Notes: a model not told the origin generated them from the letters alone. 32,381 bases of DNA from JBEGTT01 sp041179245 (GCA_041179245.1 JBEGTT010000188.1:1-32381); one strand, 5' to 3'; positions 6,058-15,039 are shown, counted from the stretch's first letter. A program made the numbers and translations.

Positions 6058-7374
6058 TCACTGTTCTTCCAAACGGTATTCAACGTAAGCCCGGTCGCGA
6101 ATTTGGCGTAGCCAGTCTTGGTATGACTCTTCCGCTTTGCGCTCACGAATGGCTTGTTTGGCCGCAACCCGACGACGCTCTTCAGAAACATCCTGCATCC
6201 GACGCTCTTGAACCTGAATCAGGTGAAAACCAAAGGGCGAACGAATTACTGGGCTAACCTCATTGATCTTCAACGCATCCATCGCTTTTTCAAAATCCGG
6301 GACGGTATCGCCTTGATATAACCAACCCAAATCGCCCCCTTTGCTACCGGAACCGTCTTGGGAATAAAGCCGCGCTTGTTCTGCAAAATCAGCGCCGTGC
6401 ATCAAGCGGTCGCGGACAGTTTCCAATTTATGCCGCGCATCCGTTTCAGAAACCAGTTGGTCGGCTCGGATCAGGATATGGCGAGCGTGTGTCTGGCGAA
6501 TGGGGGCGAAGCGAGAGGTTTCACCTCCCCGTTTATTGAGCACTTTGACAATGTGGAAGCCATTTGCCGACCGAAGTACATCGCTGGTGTTACCTGCGGC
6601 GATAGCGGGCACTACTTCGGCAAACAGGGTCGGCATCCCATTCAGCGGGCGCCAGCCCAGAATTCCGCCTTGCAAGGCGTCCGGAGCGTCGGAATAACTG
6701 GCCGCTAGCTCGGCAAAATCAGTGCCCTTGCGAGCCTTAGCCAAGGCTTGCTCTGCTCGAGTTTTGATCTGGCTGACTTGCGTTGGATTAGCGCCTTCGG
6801 GAATGCGCAGCAAAATATGGGCAATGGCGTATTCGGTGTTCTGCGTGGTCGTGGCTTGTTGGTTGGCAAGCCAGAGGTCAATCTCAGGCTCAGAAACCGT
6901 CACGCGATTATCAACTTCCCGCTCGCGCAAACGACCAATCATTATTTCGCCGCGAATTTCTTCGCGGAATCGTTTGAACTCGAGGCCGTCTTTTTTCAGT
7001 GCCTCTTTGAACTGATTAAGGCTAAGTTTATTGCCGGTGGCAATTCGTGTAATGGCCTGATCTAGTTGGATGTCATCAACCTCCATACCCATTTCTCGGG
7101 CCAGTTGGGTTTGTACCCGGTCGATAATCATCCGTTCTAGCAGTTGTTTCTGGAGAATTTCATTCGAGGGCAGCGCGGTGCCTTGCTTTTTGAGTTGAGC
7201 AACGGCAGTTCGCAGCCGTTCAGACAGGTCGCGGAACGTGATGACCTCATTGCCTACCACGGCGACTATCCGATCAGCTTCCTGAATCTGGGTTGCAGCG
7301 ATGGCGGGTGAAAGAAACAAGGAAGCCAGCAGGGTCGCGGTTAACAAGAGTATTTTTTTCACAGGTTTTCTCAT
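6058..7374 (-). CDS. surA: Periplasmic chaperone and peptidyl-prolyl isomerase SurA
   Basis: SurA escorts unfolded outer-membrane proteins, including LptD, through the periplasm to the BAM complex. The 438-residue precursor has a signal peptide (basic MRKPVKK, hydrophobic core, AIA cleavage site near 26), then the N-terminal chaperone region (IVAVVGNEVITFRDLSERL). Two parvulin-type isomerase domains follow. The first runs from about 180 (AIAHILLRIPEG ... GGILGWRPLNGMP) and the second from about 290 (ARHILIRADQL ... GGDLGWLYQGDTVP). A short C-terminal helix returns to the chaperone module. Its ATG overlaps the lptD stop as ATGA. Order and coupling match the E. coli lptD-surA-pdxA-rsmA operon. 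Confidence 0.97.
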   Translation of the reverse strand: MRKPVKKILLLTATLLASLFLSPAIAATQIQEADRIVAVVGNEVITFRDLSERLRTAVAQLKKQGTALPSNEILQKQLLERMIIDRVQTQLAREMGMEVDDIQLDQAITRIATGNKLSLNQFKEALKKDGLEFKRFREEIRGEIMIGRLREREVDNRVTVSEPEIDLWLANQQATTTQNTEYAIAHILLRIPEGANPTQVSQIKTRAEQALAKARKGTDFAELAASYSDAPDALQGGILGWRPLNGMPTLFAEVVPAIAAGNTSDVLRSANGFHIVKVLNKRGGETSRFAPIRQTHARHILIRADQLVSETDARHKLETVRDRLMHGADFAEQARLYSQDGSGSKGGDLGWLYQGDTVPDFEKAMDALKINEVSPVIRSPFGFHLIQVQERRMQDVSEERRRVAAKQAIRERKAEESYQDWLRQIRDRAYVEYRLEEQ

Positions 7375-9770
7375 TGGATCAAACTGCCGGTATCAAGATC
7401 GTTAATTTTGCCGTAGCCAGGAATGCTTCGGCGTAAGGACTGTAATGGATTGGCGCCCAACTGGGCAAAATCGTTCAGTTCAAGTTGAAGGAATAAAATG
7501 GTATTCGGTTGCCCTACGGTAGTTTCAATTCGTTGGGATACCACTCGCCCCATCCAACACCCTGCGTTGTACTCAAAACCAGCAATTCGCTCAAGAATCC
7601 GGTTATCTTGCAGGGAATAATTGTAACGACCTACCAGATACCATTGCCCTGATAGCGGCCATTGTCCGGCGATGTCATATTGCTCGATTTGGTTAGTCAG
7701 CGTGGATTGGTCACGGTTAAAGCGGTAGCCCGCCGTTAATACTTTGCCAAATCCTGGCTGATAACGGAGGCCGGCAGCATAACGCATGGTGTTTTCTTCT
7801 TTGTAGCTGTATTCCCACGCGGAGTCGAGATAGGTGCGGTAGGCAACCAGCCCGCTAAAGGCAGCGATGATGCTTGAGAAATTATCCTGACGAGCTGCCT
7901 CTGTGGGTGAGTTGGGGTAAATGGAGTTCAGTGTCACTTGCTGTTTATTGAAGTAATAGCGTTGTCCCACCATCGCTTTCATGTGCTCAACCCCGGTCTC
8001 AGCATCAATGAGTCGGCTGCTGACGGCAGCCGTTAGTTGATTGGCGTCATTGATCCGGTCATGGCCGAGATAACGATTCTCACTGAAAATTTGGGCGAAG
8101 TTGAAGTCGGCTGCAGCCGTGTCGAATATGGGCAGCCGGCTTTGATTTTGGTAAGGGATGTTAACGTAGTACAGCCGTGGCTCAAGCGTCTGGATGCTGG
8201 CCTTGCCACCCAATGTTAGGTCACGCTCAAATACCGTGCCCGTATCAAGTGTGAAGGTTGGCAAGGCGCGGGTTTCATTGGTTTGCCCTGTTCCCTGAGT
8301 GTCAAGGTTGTATTGCGTGGCATGCAAGCCTAGTTTGGGGCGCAGGAAGAAGGCGGGTGATTCGTAGGGCAAGGTTAACTGGGGGTAGGCAACCAGTCGC
8401 TGGCCCTGGATATTCGTGGGGTGCGTGAACTGGGAAAACTGGCCCAGTAATTTCAGGTCGGCGCCATAAAAATCCGGTTGGCGGCCATTGAGTGTGATTT
8501 GCGGTTCAAGGGCATAGGGTTTGCTGACATCTGACTTAAGTACTTGATAAGACAAGAAGCGGGTTGTGGTAGTGATCCAAGGGGATGGGGTGTGCAAAAA
8601 CATGACTTCACGAGGCAATATAACCTGTGAGGTTTGCACAAGTCGCGTGGAAAGATCATTGAAATAATCACCATCGGAAACACCATTCCAGCGGACGCGG
8701 GCGGTTATGTCTTGCCCTAGGTATTGTTGGTGGGTGAGGTTGTAGGCTTGTCTGCCGCCACCATATTTCCGGTCATCCAGAAATTCGTACATTGCGCTAC
8801 CGCGGTAGTTAAAATTCTCGTAGCGAAATTCCCCGCCGATTTGCGTGCCGCGTTGTGCAATGTAGCGGGGGTTGAGCAGCAAGTCGTAGTTTGGCGCTAA
8901 GTTCAGGTAGTAGGGTGTGGTGACGTCCATCCCGTCGCGGGTACTGGCCATGAAGGTTGGCGGCAAAACGCCTGAGCGGCGGGCGTTGTTGACCGGGAAT
9001 GAAATCGTCGGCCAGTAGATAATCGGGACGTCTTTGAAAAAAATCGTGCTGTGCGTGCTTTCCCCGCTGTCTTCGTCGTAGTCGAGTTTGATTTCGCTGG
9101 CTTGCAGGTACCAATCGCGCGCAAGTGGCTTACAGCTCGAAAACGAGGCATTTTTTAAGGAAAGCTGATTTTCCCCAAGAAAATCAATTCTGGCTGCTTC
9201 ACCACTGCCAACCGAGGTACGGATTTCAGGAATCCCGTATTGTTGGCCAATCACACCGGGCGCTAAATTTTGCTGGTATTTTTTACGCTTAATTTTGCGT
9301 TGAATGAAATAGCGGGGCTGGTCAAAATAGCCGGTTTGTTCAGTGAGGTTTCGACGCATATAAGGCCCAGAAAATAATGCGTCTGTCTGCTTGAACACCA
9401 CGTTTCCCCGAGCTTCTATTTCGTCTGAGAGTGGCATGTAAACTAGTTCATCGGCTTGCAACAGGCTGTTGTTTTTGCGTAGTTCTGCATGGCCTTTAGC
9501 CAGCATGGTTTCGTCAGTTTGGCCTTCTAGGGTATCTGCAATCAGAAAGCCTGGCAGATGGCTTTTCCGATCTTTGCTGGATTCGCTAGCGGCGACTTGG
9601 GTGTGATCTTGCTCTAGCGAGTAACTGGTTTGGAGTGATGGCGTAGCGTGCACGGACGTATGCCAACTGAACGCTGTCAGAACAGACAAAAGCAACCCGG
9701 ATTGGCGTAAGCCGCACGCTAGGGTATGTGTAATCCGTTGGTGGGTTGGTCTTTGCAGCCGAAGCAACAT
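7371..9770 (-). CDS. lptD: LPS-assembly outer-membrane protein LptD
   Basis: LptD is the beta-barrel of the outer-membrane translocon that, with LptE, inserts lipopolysaccharide in the outer leaflet. The 799-residue precursor has a signal peptide ending near TSVHA (42), an OstA/LptA-like N-terminal jellyroll (about 85-210, including LLQADELVYMPLSDEIEARG), and a long barrel domain with the conserved PIIYWPTISFPVNNARRSGVLPP block (249-271). The mature protein has only two cysteines, C213 and C738 (NAGCWMGRV). E. coli has four forming two interdomain disulfides; here the adjacent CC pair is reduced to one Cys and the N-terminal partner is absent, so only one bond can form. It is the first gene of an eight-gene minus-strand unit and is divergent from amgK. 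Confidence 0.96.
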   Translation of the reverse strand: MLLRLQRPTHQRITHTLACGLRQSGLLLSVLTAFSWHTSVHATPSLQTSYSLEQDHTQVAASESSKDRKSHLPGFLIADTLEGQTDETMLAKGHAELRKNNSLLQADELVYMPLSDEIEARGNVVFKQTDALFSGPYMRRNLTEQTGYFDQPRYFIQRKIKRKKYQQNLAPGVIGQQYGIPEIRTSVGSGEAARIDFLGENQLSLKNASFSSCKPLARDWYLQASEIKLDYDEDSGESTHSTIFFKDVPIIYWPTISFPVNNARRSGVLPPTFMASTRDGMDVTTPYYLNLAPNYDLLLNPRYIAQRGTQIGGEFRYENFNYRGSAMYEFLDDRKYGGGRQAYNLTHQQYLGQDITARVRWNGVSDGDYFNDLSTRLVQTSQVILPREVMFLHTPSPWITTTTRFLSYQVLKSDVSKPYALEPQITLNGRQPDFYGADLKLLGQFSQFTHPTNIQGQRLVAYPQLTLPYESPAFFLRPKLGLHATQYNLDTQGTGQTNETRALPTFTLDTGTVFERDLTLGGKASIQTLEPRLYYVNIPYQNQSRLPIFDTAAADFNFAQIFSENRYLGHDRINDANQLTAAVSSRLIDAETGVEHMKAMVGQRYYFNKQQVTLNSIYPNSPTEAARQDNFSSIIAAFSGLVAYRTYLDSAWEYSYKEENTMRYAAGLRYQPGFGKVLTAGYRFNRDQSTLTNQIEQYDIAGQWPLSGQWYLVGRYNYSLQDNRILERIAGFEYNAGCWMGRVVSQRIETTVGQPNTILFLQLELNDFAQLGANPLQSLRRSIPGYGKINDLDTGSLIQ

Positions 9771-9813
9771 GGGGTATCCGCAGTAGGCAGGTCAAACCGG
9801 CGGGAGGATTGCC

Positions 9814-9841
9814 TTGGCTCATCCTGTGCCGATGCTAGAAT
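9814..9841 (+). promoter_or_regulatory. Sigma70-like promoter for amgK-murU-pepP
   Basis: TTGGCT (9814-9819) and TAGAAT (9836-9841) are separated by 16 bases, a good sigma70 match, about 33 bases upstream of the amgK start. The 104-base lptD-amgK spacer must also hold the lptD promoter on the other strand; a TAAAAT there is a possible -10, but I found no convincing -35 for it. Confidence 0.55.
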
Positions 9842-9874
9842 CGCCGCATTTTACATGGAAGAAGGCGCACGACT

Positions 9875-10909
9875 ATGCCTGACGCAATCCAAAACACAAA
9901 CCGAGACACGCTCATTCAACACTGGGTAGATCAACAATTTCCCGGACAAACGGTATCCATCCAGCCCGCATCAGCCGATGCCAGCTTCCGTCGTTACTTT
10001 CGTCTGACCTTGCCTGATGGCAGTACACGCATTCTGATGGATGCTCCGCCGGACAAAGAAGATAGCCGCCCATTCGTTAAAGTTGCCGGACTCATCGAGG
10101 CTGCGGGTCTGTATGGCCCCAAGGTTCTGGCTCAGGATTTAGATCAAGGTTTGTTGTTGCTGAGCGATTTAGGCCGCGTGGGTTATCTGGCGGCTTTTCA
10201 GGCAGAGCCTGACCTTGCCGACGTACTGATGCGTCCGGTGCTGGATGTTTTGGTCAATTGGCAACTATCTTCAAAACCGGAAGTGCTGCCGCCTTACGAT
10301 GCTGCGCTGTTGCGGCGCGAAATTGACCTTTTCCCCGAATGGTTTGTCGGTCGACATTTGGGTGAAACCCTTACGGACGAAGAGAAGCATTCCTTGGATG
10401 CTATTTTTAGCCTGTTGATTGCCTCCGCAACCGCTCAGCCTAAAGTTTTTGTCCACCGCGACTTTATGCCACGCAACCTGATGATGGTTGAAAGTGAAGA
10501 AACACTTACGCCCGGCGTGCTCGACTTCCAAGATGCCGTTTATGGCCCGATTACCTATGACGTCGTTTCCCTATTCCGCGATGCTTTTATCTCTTGGGAA
10601 GAAGAACAGGAAATCGACTGGGTGGTGCGTTACTGGGAAAAAGCCCGTGCCGCTGGCCTGCCGGTCCATGAAGATTTTGGCGATTTCTGGCAAGCCTACG
10701 AGTGGATGGGGCTGCAGCGCCACTTGAAGGTGCTGGGGATTTTTTGTCGCCTCAACTACCGCGACGGCAAAGCGCACTACCTTGCTGACCTGCCCCGTTT
10801 TATCCAGTACGTACGCAAAACGGCGGATCGCTACATTGCGTTCAAACCGCTTAATCTGTTGCTTGACCGACTCGAAAACAAGTCGGCTGACGTGGGTTAC
10901 ACCTTTTAG
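9875..10909 (+). CDS. amgK: N-acetylmuramate/N-acetylglucosamine kinase AmgK
   Basis: AmgK phosphorylates the anomeric carbon of MurNAc (and GlcNAc), the first step of the anabolic peptidoglycan recycling route that bypasses MurA and fosfomycin. The 344-residue protein has the aminoglycoside-phosphotransferase fold: N-lobe DASFRRYFRL (36-44), catalytic loop HRDFMPRN (194-201) and metal-binding LDFQD (216-220). The ATG at 9875 has GAAGG nine bases upstream. Identification as AmgK rather than a drug-modifying kinase rests on its neighbour murU, 10 bp downstream, and on the location beside lptD, which is the arrangement known from Pseudomonas. Confidence 0.9.
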   Translation: MPDAIQNTNRDTLIQHWVDQQFPGQTVSIQPASADASFRRYFRLTLPDGSTRILMDAPPDKEDSRPFVKVAGLIEAAGLYGPKVLAQDLDQGLLLLSDLGRVGYLAAFQAEPDLADVLMRPVLDVLVNWQLSSKPEVLPPYDAALLRREIDLFPEWFVGRHLGETLTDEEKHSLDAIFSLLIASATAQPKVFVHRDFMPRNLMMVESEETLTPGVLDFQDAVYGPITYDVVSLFRDAFISWEEEQEIDWVVRYWEKARAAGLPVHEDFGDFWQAYEWMGLQRHLKVLGIFCRLNYRDGKAHYLADLPRFIQYVRKTADRYIAFKPLNLLLDRLENKSADVGYTF

Positions 10910-10919
10910 GCCCAACACA

Positions 10920-11597
10920 ATGCGCGCCATGATTCTGGCAGCGGGTCGGGGTGAGCGGATGCGTCCGCTGACCGACCACGCGCCCAAACCGTTGCTGCCG
11001 GTTAGTGGCAAACCGCTGATCGTCTGGCATCTGGAAAAACTCGCTACGGCAGGCATTAGCGATGTGGTGATTAACCTGGGGCATCTTGGCGAACAGATTC
11101 CGGTGGCCTTGGGCGATGGCCAGCGTTGGGGCCTGAATCTACATTACTCACAGGAACCCCCGGGCGCGTTGGAAACGGCGGGGGGCATTCGCCACGCCCT
11201 GCCGTTGCTGGGAGATGAGCCCTTTCTCGTCATCAATGGTGATGTGTTTTGTGACTGGCCGGTTGAACGCGCTGCAATCATTGCCGCCCAATTCGGGCCT
11301 GAAACGCTGGCGCATTTGGTGATGATTGATAACCCAGAACACCACCCCAGCGGAGATTTCGCCCTAGTGGGCAACCAACTCAAAACCCAGGGTGAGCCGC
11401 GTTATACGTTTGCTGGTATCGGTATTTATCGCCCTGAACTGTTTTCAGGCTTACCCGATCCAAAGCCTGCCAAACTCGCCCCTTTGTTACGTACGGCAAT
11501 GGCCGCTGACCAAATCAGCGGGGAACATTACGCTGGCCGCTGGGTCGACGTAGGAACGCCTGAGCGCCTAGCAGAACTCAACCAATCGCTACGATGA
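10920..11597 (+). CDS. murU: N-acetylmuramate alpha-1-phosphate uridylyltransferase MurU
   Basis: MurU converts MurNAc-1-phosphate and UTP to UDP-MurNAc, feeding recycled sugar into peptidoglycan synthesis. The 225-residue product begins MRAMILAAGRGERMRPLTD, the nucleotidyltransferase pyrophosphorylase loop, with PKPLLPVSGKPL following (K23). It continues with the metal-binding NGDVFCDWP and the sugar-site GIGIYRPELF, and closes with RWVDVGTPERL. The start was set at ATG 10920, ten bases after the amgK stop; the frame is open further upstream inside amgK without similarity. Its stop overlaps the pepP start as ATGA. It is shorter than glucose-1-phosphate thymidylyltransferases, as expected for MurU. 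Confidence 0.9.
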   Translation: MRAMILAAGRGERMRPLTDHAPKPLLPVSGKPLIVWHLEKLATAGISDVVINLGHLGEQIPVALGDGQRWGLNLHYSQEPPGALETAGGIRHALPLLGDEPFLVINGDVFCDWPVERAAIIAAQFGPETLAHLVMIDNPEHHPSGDFALVGNQLKTQGEPRYTFAGIGIYRPELFSGLPDPKPAKLAPLLRTAMAADQISGEHYAGRWVDVGTPERLAELNQSLR

Positions 11598-12904
11598 CTA
11601 ATCCTTCCGCAACCTCTTCTTTTTCCCAGCGCCGTACTCGCCTGCAAGCCTTGTTGGGTGATGGCGTTGCCATTATCCCAACGGCGCCCGAAGTCATTCG
11701 TAACCGCGACGCGCATTACCCGTATCGCCCGGATTCGTATTTCTGGTATCTGAGCGGATTCAGCGAGCCGGAAGCGGTACTTGTACTGGTTGGCGGAGCG
11801 GAGCCTAAAAGCATTCTGTTTTGCCGCACCAAAGATGTAGAACGCGAAGTCTGGGACGGGTTTCGTTATGGGCCGGAAGCTGCTGCCTCGCAATTTGGCG
11901 TTGACGAAGCTTTCCCCATCAGCGAACTGGACAAAAAGTTACCCGAGTTAATCGCCGACCGTGAAAGCCTGTGGCACACCATGGGCGTTGACCGGGCTTG
12001 GGATCGACGAATTGGCGAAGCCCTAGAAACCGTTCGCCAGCAATCCCGCAGCGGTAAGCGAGCACCGGCTCACATTCGTGATTTACGCGCTACGCTGGAT
12101 ACCATGCGGCTGATCAAAGACACCGCTGAAATTGGCCTGATGAAACACGCGGCACAGATCACCAGCGATGCCCATCGGCGAGCGATGCAATTTTGCCGTC
12201 CCGGCATGATGGAATACGCTCTGGAAGCGGAAATTAGCCACGAATTCCGCCATCGGGGCAGCGAGTCTCACGCCTACACCCCCATCGTCGCAGGTGGCAA
12301 AAACACTTGTACGCTGCATTACGTTGGCAACAATCAAGCGCTGCAAGAGGGAGAATTGGTATTGATTGATGCCGGCTGCGAGTGGCAAAACTACGCGGCT
12401 GACATTACCCGAACTTTTCCGGTCAATGGCCGGTTCACTGCCGCACAAAAAGATTGCTATGAAATCGTGTTAGCCAGCCAATACGCTGCTTGCCAAGAGG
12501 TCAAACCCGGCAACCACTTCATGCAACCGCACGAAGCGGCTTTGCGGGTCTTAACGCAAGGGATGGTGGATTTGGGATTACTCAGCGGAGCGGTCGATGG
12601 ACTGATCGAATCTGGCGCGTACAAACCGTTTTACATGCACCGCACCAGCCATTGGTTAGGGCTGGATGTGCACGACGCCGGGGATTACAAACAGGGTAAA
12701 GAAGATTGGACGACGCTGGCGCCCGGCATGGTACTCACCATTGAACCAGGCCTCTACATTCGTCCCGGCGAAGGCGTTCCTACCCATTTGGCAAATATCG
12801 GGATTCGGATTGAGGACGATGCCCTCGTGACCGAAACCGGTGTTGATATTTACACCACCGCACCGAAGACCGTTGCTGACATTGAGGCTAGTTGCCTAGC
12901 TTGA
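11594..12904 (+). CDS. pepP: Xaa-Pro aminopeptidase (PepP type)
   Basis: This is a cytoplasmic metallo-aminopeptidase that removes an N-terminal residue preceding proline. The 436-residue product has an N-terminal AMP_N domain (about 9-140, with PYRPDSYFWYLSGF) and a C-terminal pitta-bread domain. The five dinuclear metal ligands are all present: D259, D270, H353, E384 and E407, in the motifs LIDAGCEWQNYAADITRTFP, TSHWLGLDVHD, TIEPGLYI and IRIEDD. The spacing nearly equals that of E. coli PepP. It overlaps murU by four bases at the start, and its last nine bases overlap the 3' end of ribE on the other strand. Confidence 0.95.
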   Translation: MTNPSATSSFSQRRTRLQALLGDGVAIIPTAPEVIRNRDAHYPYRPDSYFWYLSGFSEPEAVLVLVGGAEPKSILFCRTKDVEREVWDGFRYGPEAAASQFGVDEAFPISELDKKLPELIADRESLWHTMGVDRAWDRRIGEALETVRQQSRSGKRAPAHIRDLRATLDTMRLIKDTAEIGLMKHAAQITSDAHRRAMQFCRPGMMEYALEAEISHEFRHRGSESHAYTPIVAGGKNTCTLHYVGNNQALQEGELVLIDAGCEWQNYAADITRTFPVNGRFTAAQKDCYEIVLASQYAACQEVKPGNHFMQPHEAALRVLTQGMVDLGLLSGAVDGLIESGAYKPFYMHRTSHWLGLDVHDAGDYKQGKEDWTTLAPGMVLTIEPGLYIRPGEGVPTHLANIGIRIEDDALVTETGVDIYTTAPKTVADIEASCLA

Positions 12905-13510
12905 GCTTTCTGTGGCCCAGGCCAGCATGCGTTCGGTGTAACGCGCAATCAAATCTATTTCTAAATTCACCTTGCTGCCTGCCTTTAGATGCTTGAGCGT
13001 AGTTTGTTCTAGGGTGTGGGGAATCAGGTTGATGCTGAAATCGTCGCGCTCGACGGTGTTGGTAGTCAGGCTAACCCCATCAACCGTAACCGAACCCTTG
13101 CGGGCAATATATTTAGAAATCGCGTGTGGTGCACGAATATCCAGCTTCCAGCAAACCTCGTCACCCGAGCCAACTGCTTCAAAAGCAATCACCTCTCCCA
13201 CCCCATCCACATGACCCGTGACGATATGGCCGCCCAGCCGGTCACTGACTTGCAGCGCTTTTTCTAGATTGATTTCACCAAGTCCTTGCAGGCCGATGGT
13301 GCAGTTGATGGTTTCGTGCGAAACATCGACCACGAACTGGCTGCCGCGAACTTCAATCACTGTCAGGCAAACGCCGCTACAGGCAATCGAATCACCGAGG
13401 GCAACATCGCCCAGCCCCAAGCGGCCACTTTCAACCACCAGACGTGCACCGGCTTCGGTAGGAGTGGATTCCACAATCTGGCCGACGGCCGCGATGATGC
13501 CTGAAAACAT
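12896..13510 (-). CDS. ribE: Riboflavin synthase alpha chain
   Basis: This enzyme dismutates two 6,7-dimethyl-8-ribityllumazine molecules to riboflavin and a pyrimidine. The 204-residue product shows the duplicated lumazine-binding barrel. The first repeat has MFSGIIAAVGQI at the N-terminus and SIACSGVCLTV; the second starts near residue 95 with GGHIVTGHVDGVG and KGSVTVDGVSLT. It is the last gene after thrH and purU (39-base gap to purU) and is apart from ribBX-ribH at 18-19.7 kb, which make its substrate. I see no FMN riboswitch upstream. Confidence 0.96.
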   Translation of the reverse strand: MFSGIIAAVGQIVESTPTEAGARLVVESGRLGLGDVALGDSIACSGVCLTVIEVRGSQFVVDVSHETINCTIGLQGLGEINLEKALQVSDRLGGHIVTGHVDGVGEVIAFEAVGSGDEVCWKLDIRAPHAISKYIARKGSVTVDGVSLTTNTVERDDFSINLIPHTLEQTTLKHLKAGSKVNLEIDLIARYTERMLAWATESSS

Positions 13511-13549
13511 AAACGCCTCTTGAGGTGGGTTAAATTGAAATAGGGTTGA

Positions 13550-14413
13550 TCAGCGGAAAACAATCGTTTTATTGCCATGTACCAGCACCCGATCTTCGAG
13601 GTGGTAACGCAGGCCACGGGCCAACACGGTTTTTTCAATATCCTTACCGTAGCGCACCATGTCTTCGGGCGAGTCGGAGTGGTCGATACGGATCACATCT
13701 TGTTCGATGATCGGGCCAGCGTCGAGTTCCGAGGTGACGTAATGGCAGGTCGCACCAATCAGTTTCACCCCGCGTTCATAGGCCTGATGGTAAGGCTTGG
13801 CGCCAGCAAAACTGGGTAGGAACGAATGATGGATATTGACGATTTGATTAGGGTAAGCGTCGCAAAGTTCCGGCGACAGAATCTGCATGTAACGCGCTAA
13901 CACCATGCAATCACCGCGAACATCTTCGTAAATACGCTTTACTTCATCGTAAGCAGCCTGCTTGTTGGCGGGGTTCACCGGCACATGAATGAACGGAATT
14001 CCATGCCATTCCACAAACCCCTTGAAGGTGTCGTGGTTGGAGATGACGCAGGGGATTTCAATGTCCAGTTCTTTCGATTGCCAGCGGGCCAAGAGGTCGT
14101 ACAGGCAATGCTCCTGTTTGGACACCATGATAACCACGCGTTTTTTGACCGATGAATCTGTGATGCGCCAATCCATCTGCAAAGGTTCACCAACCGCCGT
14201 GCGGAAACGTTCGCGCAGCTCAGCCAGCAGGAAAGGCAAGGAACTCGCCTTGATTTCCAGACGCATGAAGTAACGGCCGGTTAGGTCGTCGGCATGGAAA
14301 CTGGATTCCAGAATCCAGCCCCCGTGTTCGGCAACAAAACCGGATACTTTGGCAATGATCCCAACTTGGTCAGGGCAAGAGGCGGAGAGCGTGAAAAAAC
14401 GATCGCGGTGCAT
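13550..14413 (-). CDS. purU: Formyltetrahydrofolate deformylase
   Basis: PurU hydrolyses 10-formyl-tetrahydrofolate to formate and tetrahydrofolate, balancing one-carbon pools and supplying formate for PurT. The 287-residue protein has an N-terminal ACT domain (about 5-85, FFTLSASCPDQVGIIAKVSGF) and a GAR-transformylase-like catalytic domain with N193, H195 and D231 in NIHHSFLPSF and HYVTSELDAGPIIEQD. The length is normal. It lies 14 bases downstream of thrH and 39 bases upstream of ribE, in the same orientation. Confidence 0.95.
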   Translation of the reverse strand: MHRDRFFTLSASCPDQVGIIAKVSGFVAEHGGWILESSFHADDLTGRYFMRLEIKASSLPFLLAELRERFRTAVGEPLQMDWRITDSSVKKRVVIMVSKQEHCLYDLLARWQSKELDIEIPCVISNHDTFKGFVEWHGIPFIHVPVNPANKQAAYDEVKRIYEDVRGDCMVLARYMQILSPELCDAYPNQIVNIHHSFLPSFAGAKPYHQAYERGVKLIGATCHYVTSELDAGPIIEQDVIRIDHSDSPEDMVRYGKDIEKTVLARGLRYHLEDRVLVHGNKTIVFR

Positions 14414-14427
14414 GGTTGCTTTCTTAC

Positions 14428-15039
14428 TTAAGCCACTTTGGCAAAAGCCTTGTCGATTTCGGCGCGCAGCTCGGTGTAATTCAGCGTGACCGGGAATTGC
14501 GGGAATTCACGAATGACGTTTTCTGGCGGATGGAACAGGATGCCGCCGTGGGCTTCGCCCAGCATGGCGGTGTCGTTGTAAGAGTCGCCCGCAGCGACCA
14601 CCTTGAAGTTCAATTCCTTGAAGCGCTGAACCGCTTCCTTCTTCTGGTTTGGCATACGCAGGTGGTAATTGACCAAGAAACCGTCGGCATCCGCTTCCAG
14701 CGAGTGGCAGAACAGCGTCGGCCAGCCCAGTTGGCGCATCAGCGGGTGGGCAAATTCGTAGAAGGTGTCGGAAAGGATAATGACTTGGTAGTCTTCACGC
14801 AGACCATCAACAAACTCACGGGCGCCTTGCATCGGTCCCATTTCGGCAATGACCTTCTGAATGTCCGGCAAGCCCAGATTGTGTTGGCGTAGGATGCCGA
14901 GGCGGTAAGTCATCAACTTGTCGTAGTCGGGTTCGTCGCGGGTCGTGCGACGTAACTCAGGAATGCCAGTACGTTCGGCAAACTCAATCCAAATTTCAGG
15001 AACCAGCACGCCTTCAAGGTCAAGACAAACGATTTGCAC
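14428..15039 (-). CDS. thrH: ThrH-type phosphoserine phosphatase / homoserine phosphotransferase
   Basis: A 203-residue HAD-superfamily enzyme. Motif I is DLEGVLVPEIW at 7-17 (D7 the nucleophile and E9 in place of the usual second Asp, characteristic of ThrH). Motif II is IILSDTFYEF, and motif IV is GDSYNDTAML. ThrH of Pseudomonas dephosphorylates phosphoserine and can transfer the phosphate to homoserine, linking serine and threonine synthesis. The C-terminal FHPPENVIREFPQFPVT matches the family. It is the first gene of the thrH-purU-ribE string; serine and formyl-folate metabolism make a plausible one-carbon link, which is inference. Confidence 0.9.
   Translation of the reverse strand: MQIVCLDLEGVLVPEIWIEFAERTGIPELRRTTRDEPDYDKLMTYRLGILRQHNLGLPDIQKVIAEMGPMQGAREFVDGLREDYQVIILSDTFYEFAHPLMRQLGWPTLFCHSLEADADGFLVNYHLRMPNQKKEAVQRFKELNFKVVAAGDSYNDTAMLGEAHGGILFHPPENVIREFPQFPVTLNYTELRAEIDKAFAKVA

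Noticed and set aside
6048..6191. Longer pdxA starting inside surA
   Set aside because: The 48 extra residues lie in surA coding sequence and are not PdxA-like; GTG 6047 fits the family N-terminus.
10782..10919. Longer murU starting inside amgK
   Set aside because: The nucleotidyltransferase fold begins at MRAMILAAG (ATG 10920); the upstream part is amgK in another frame.
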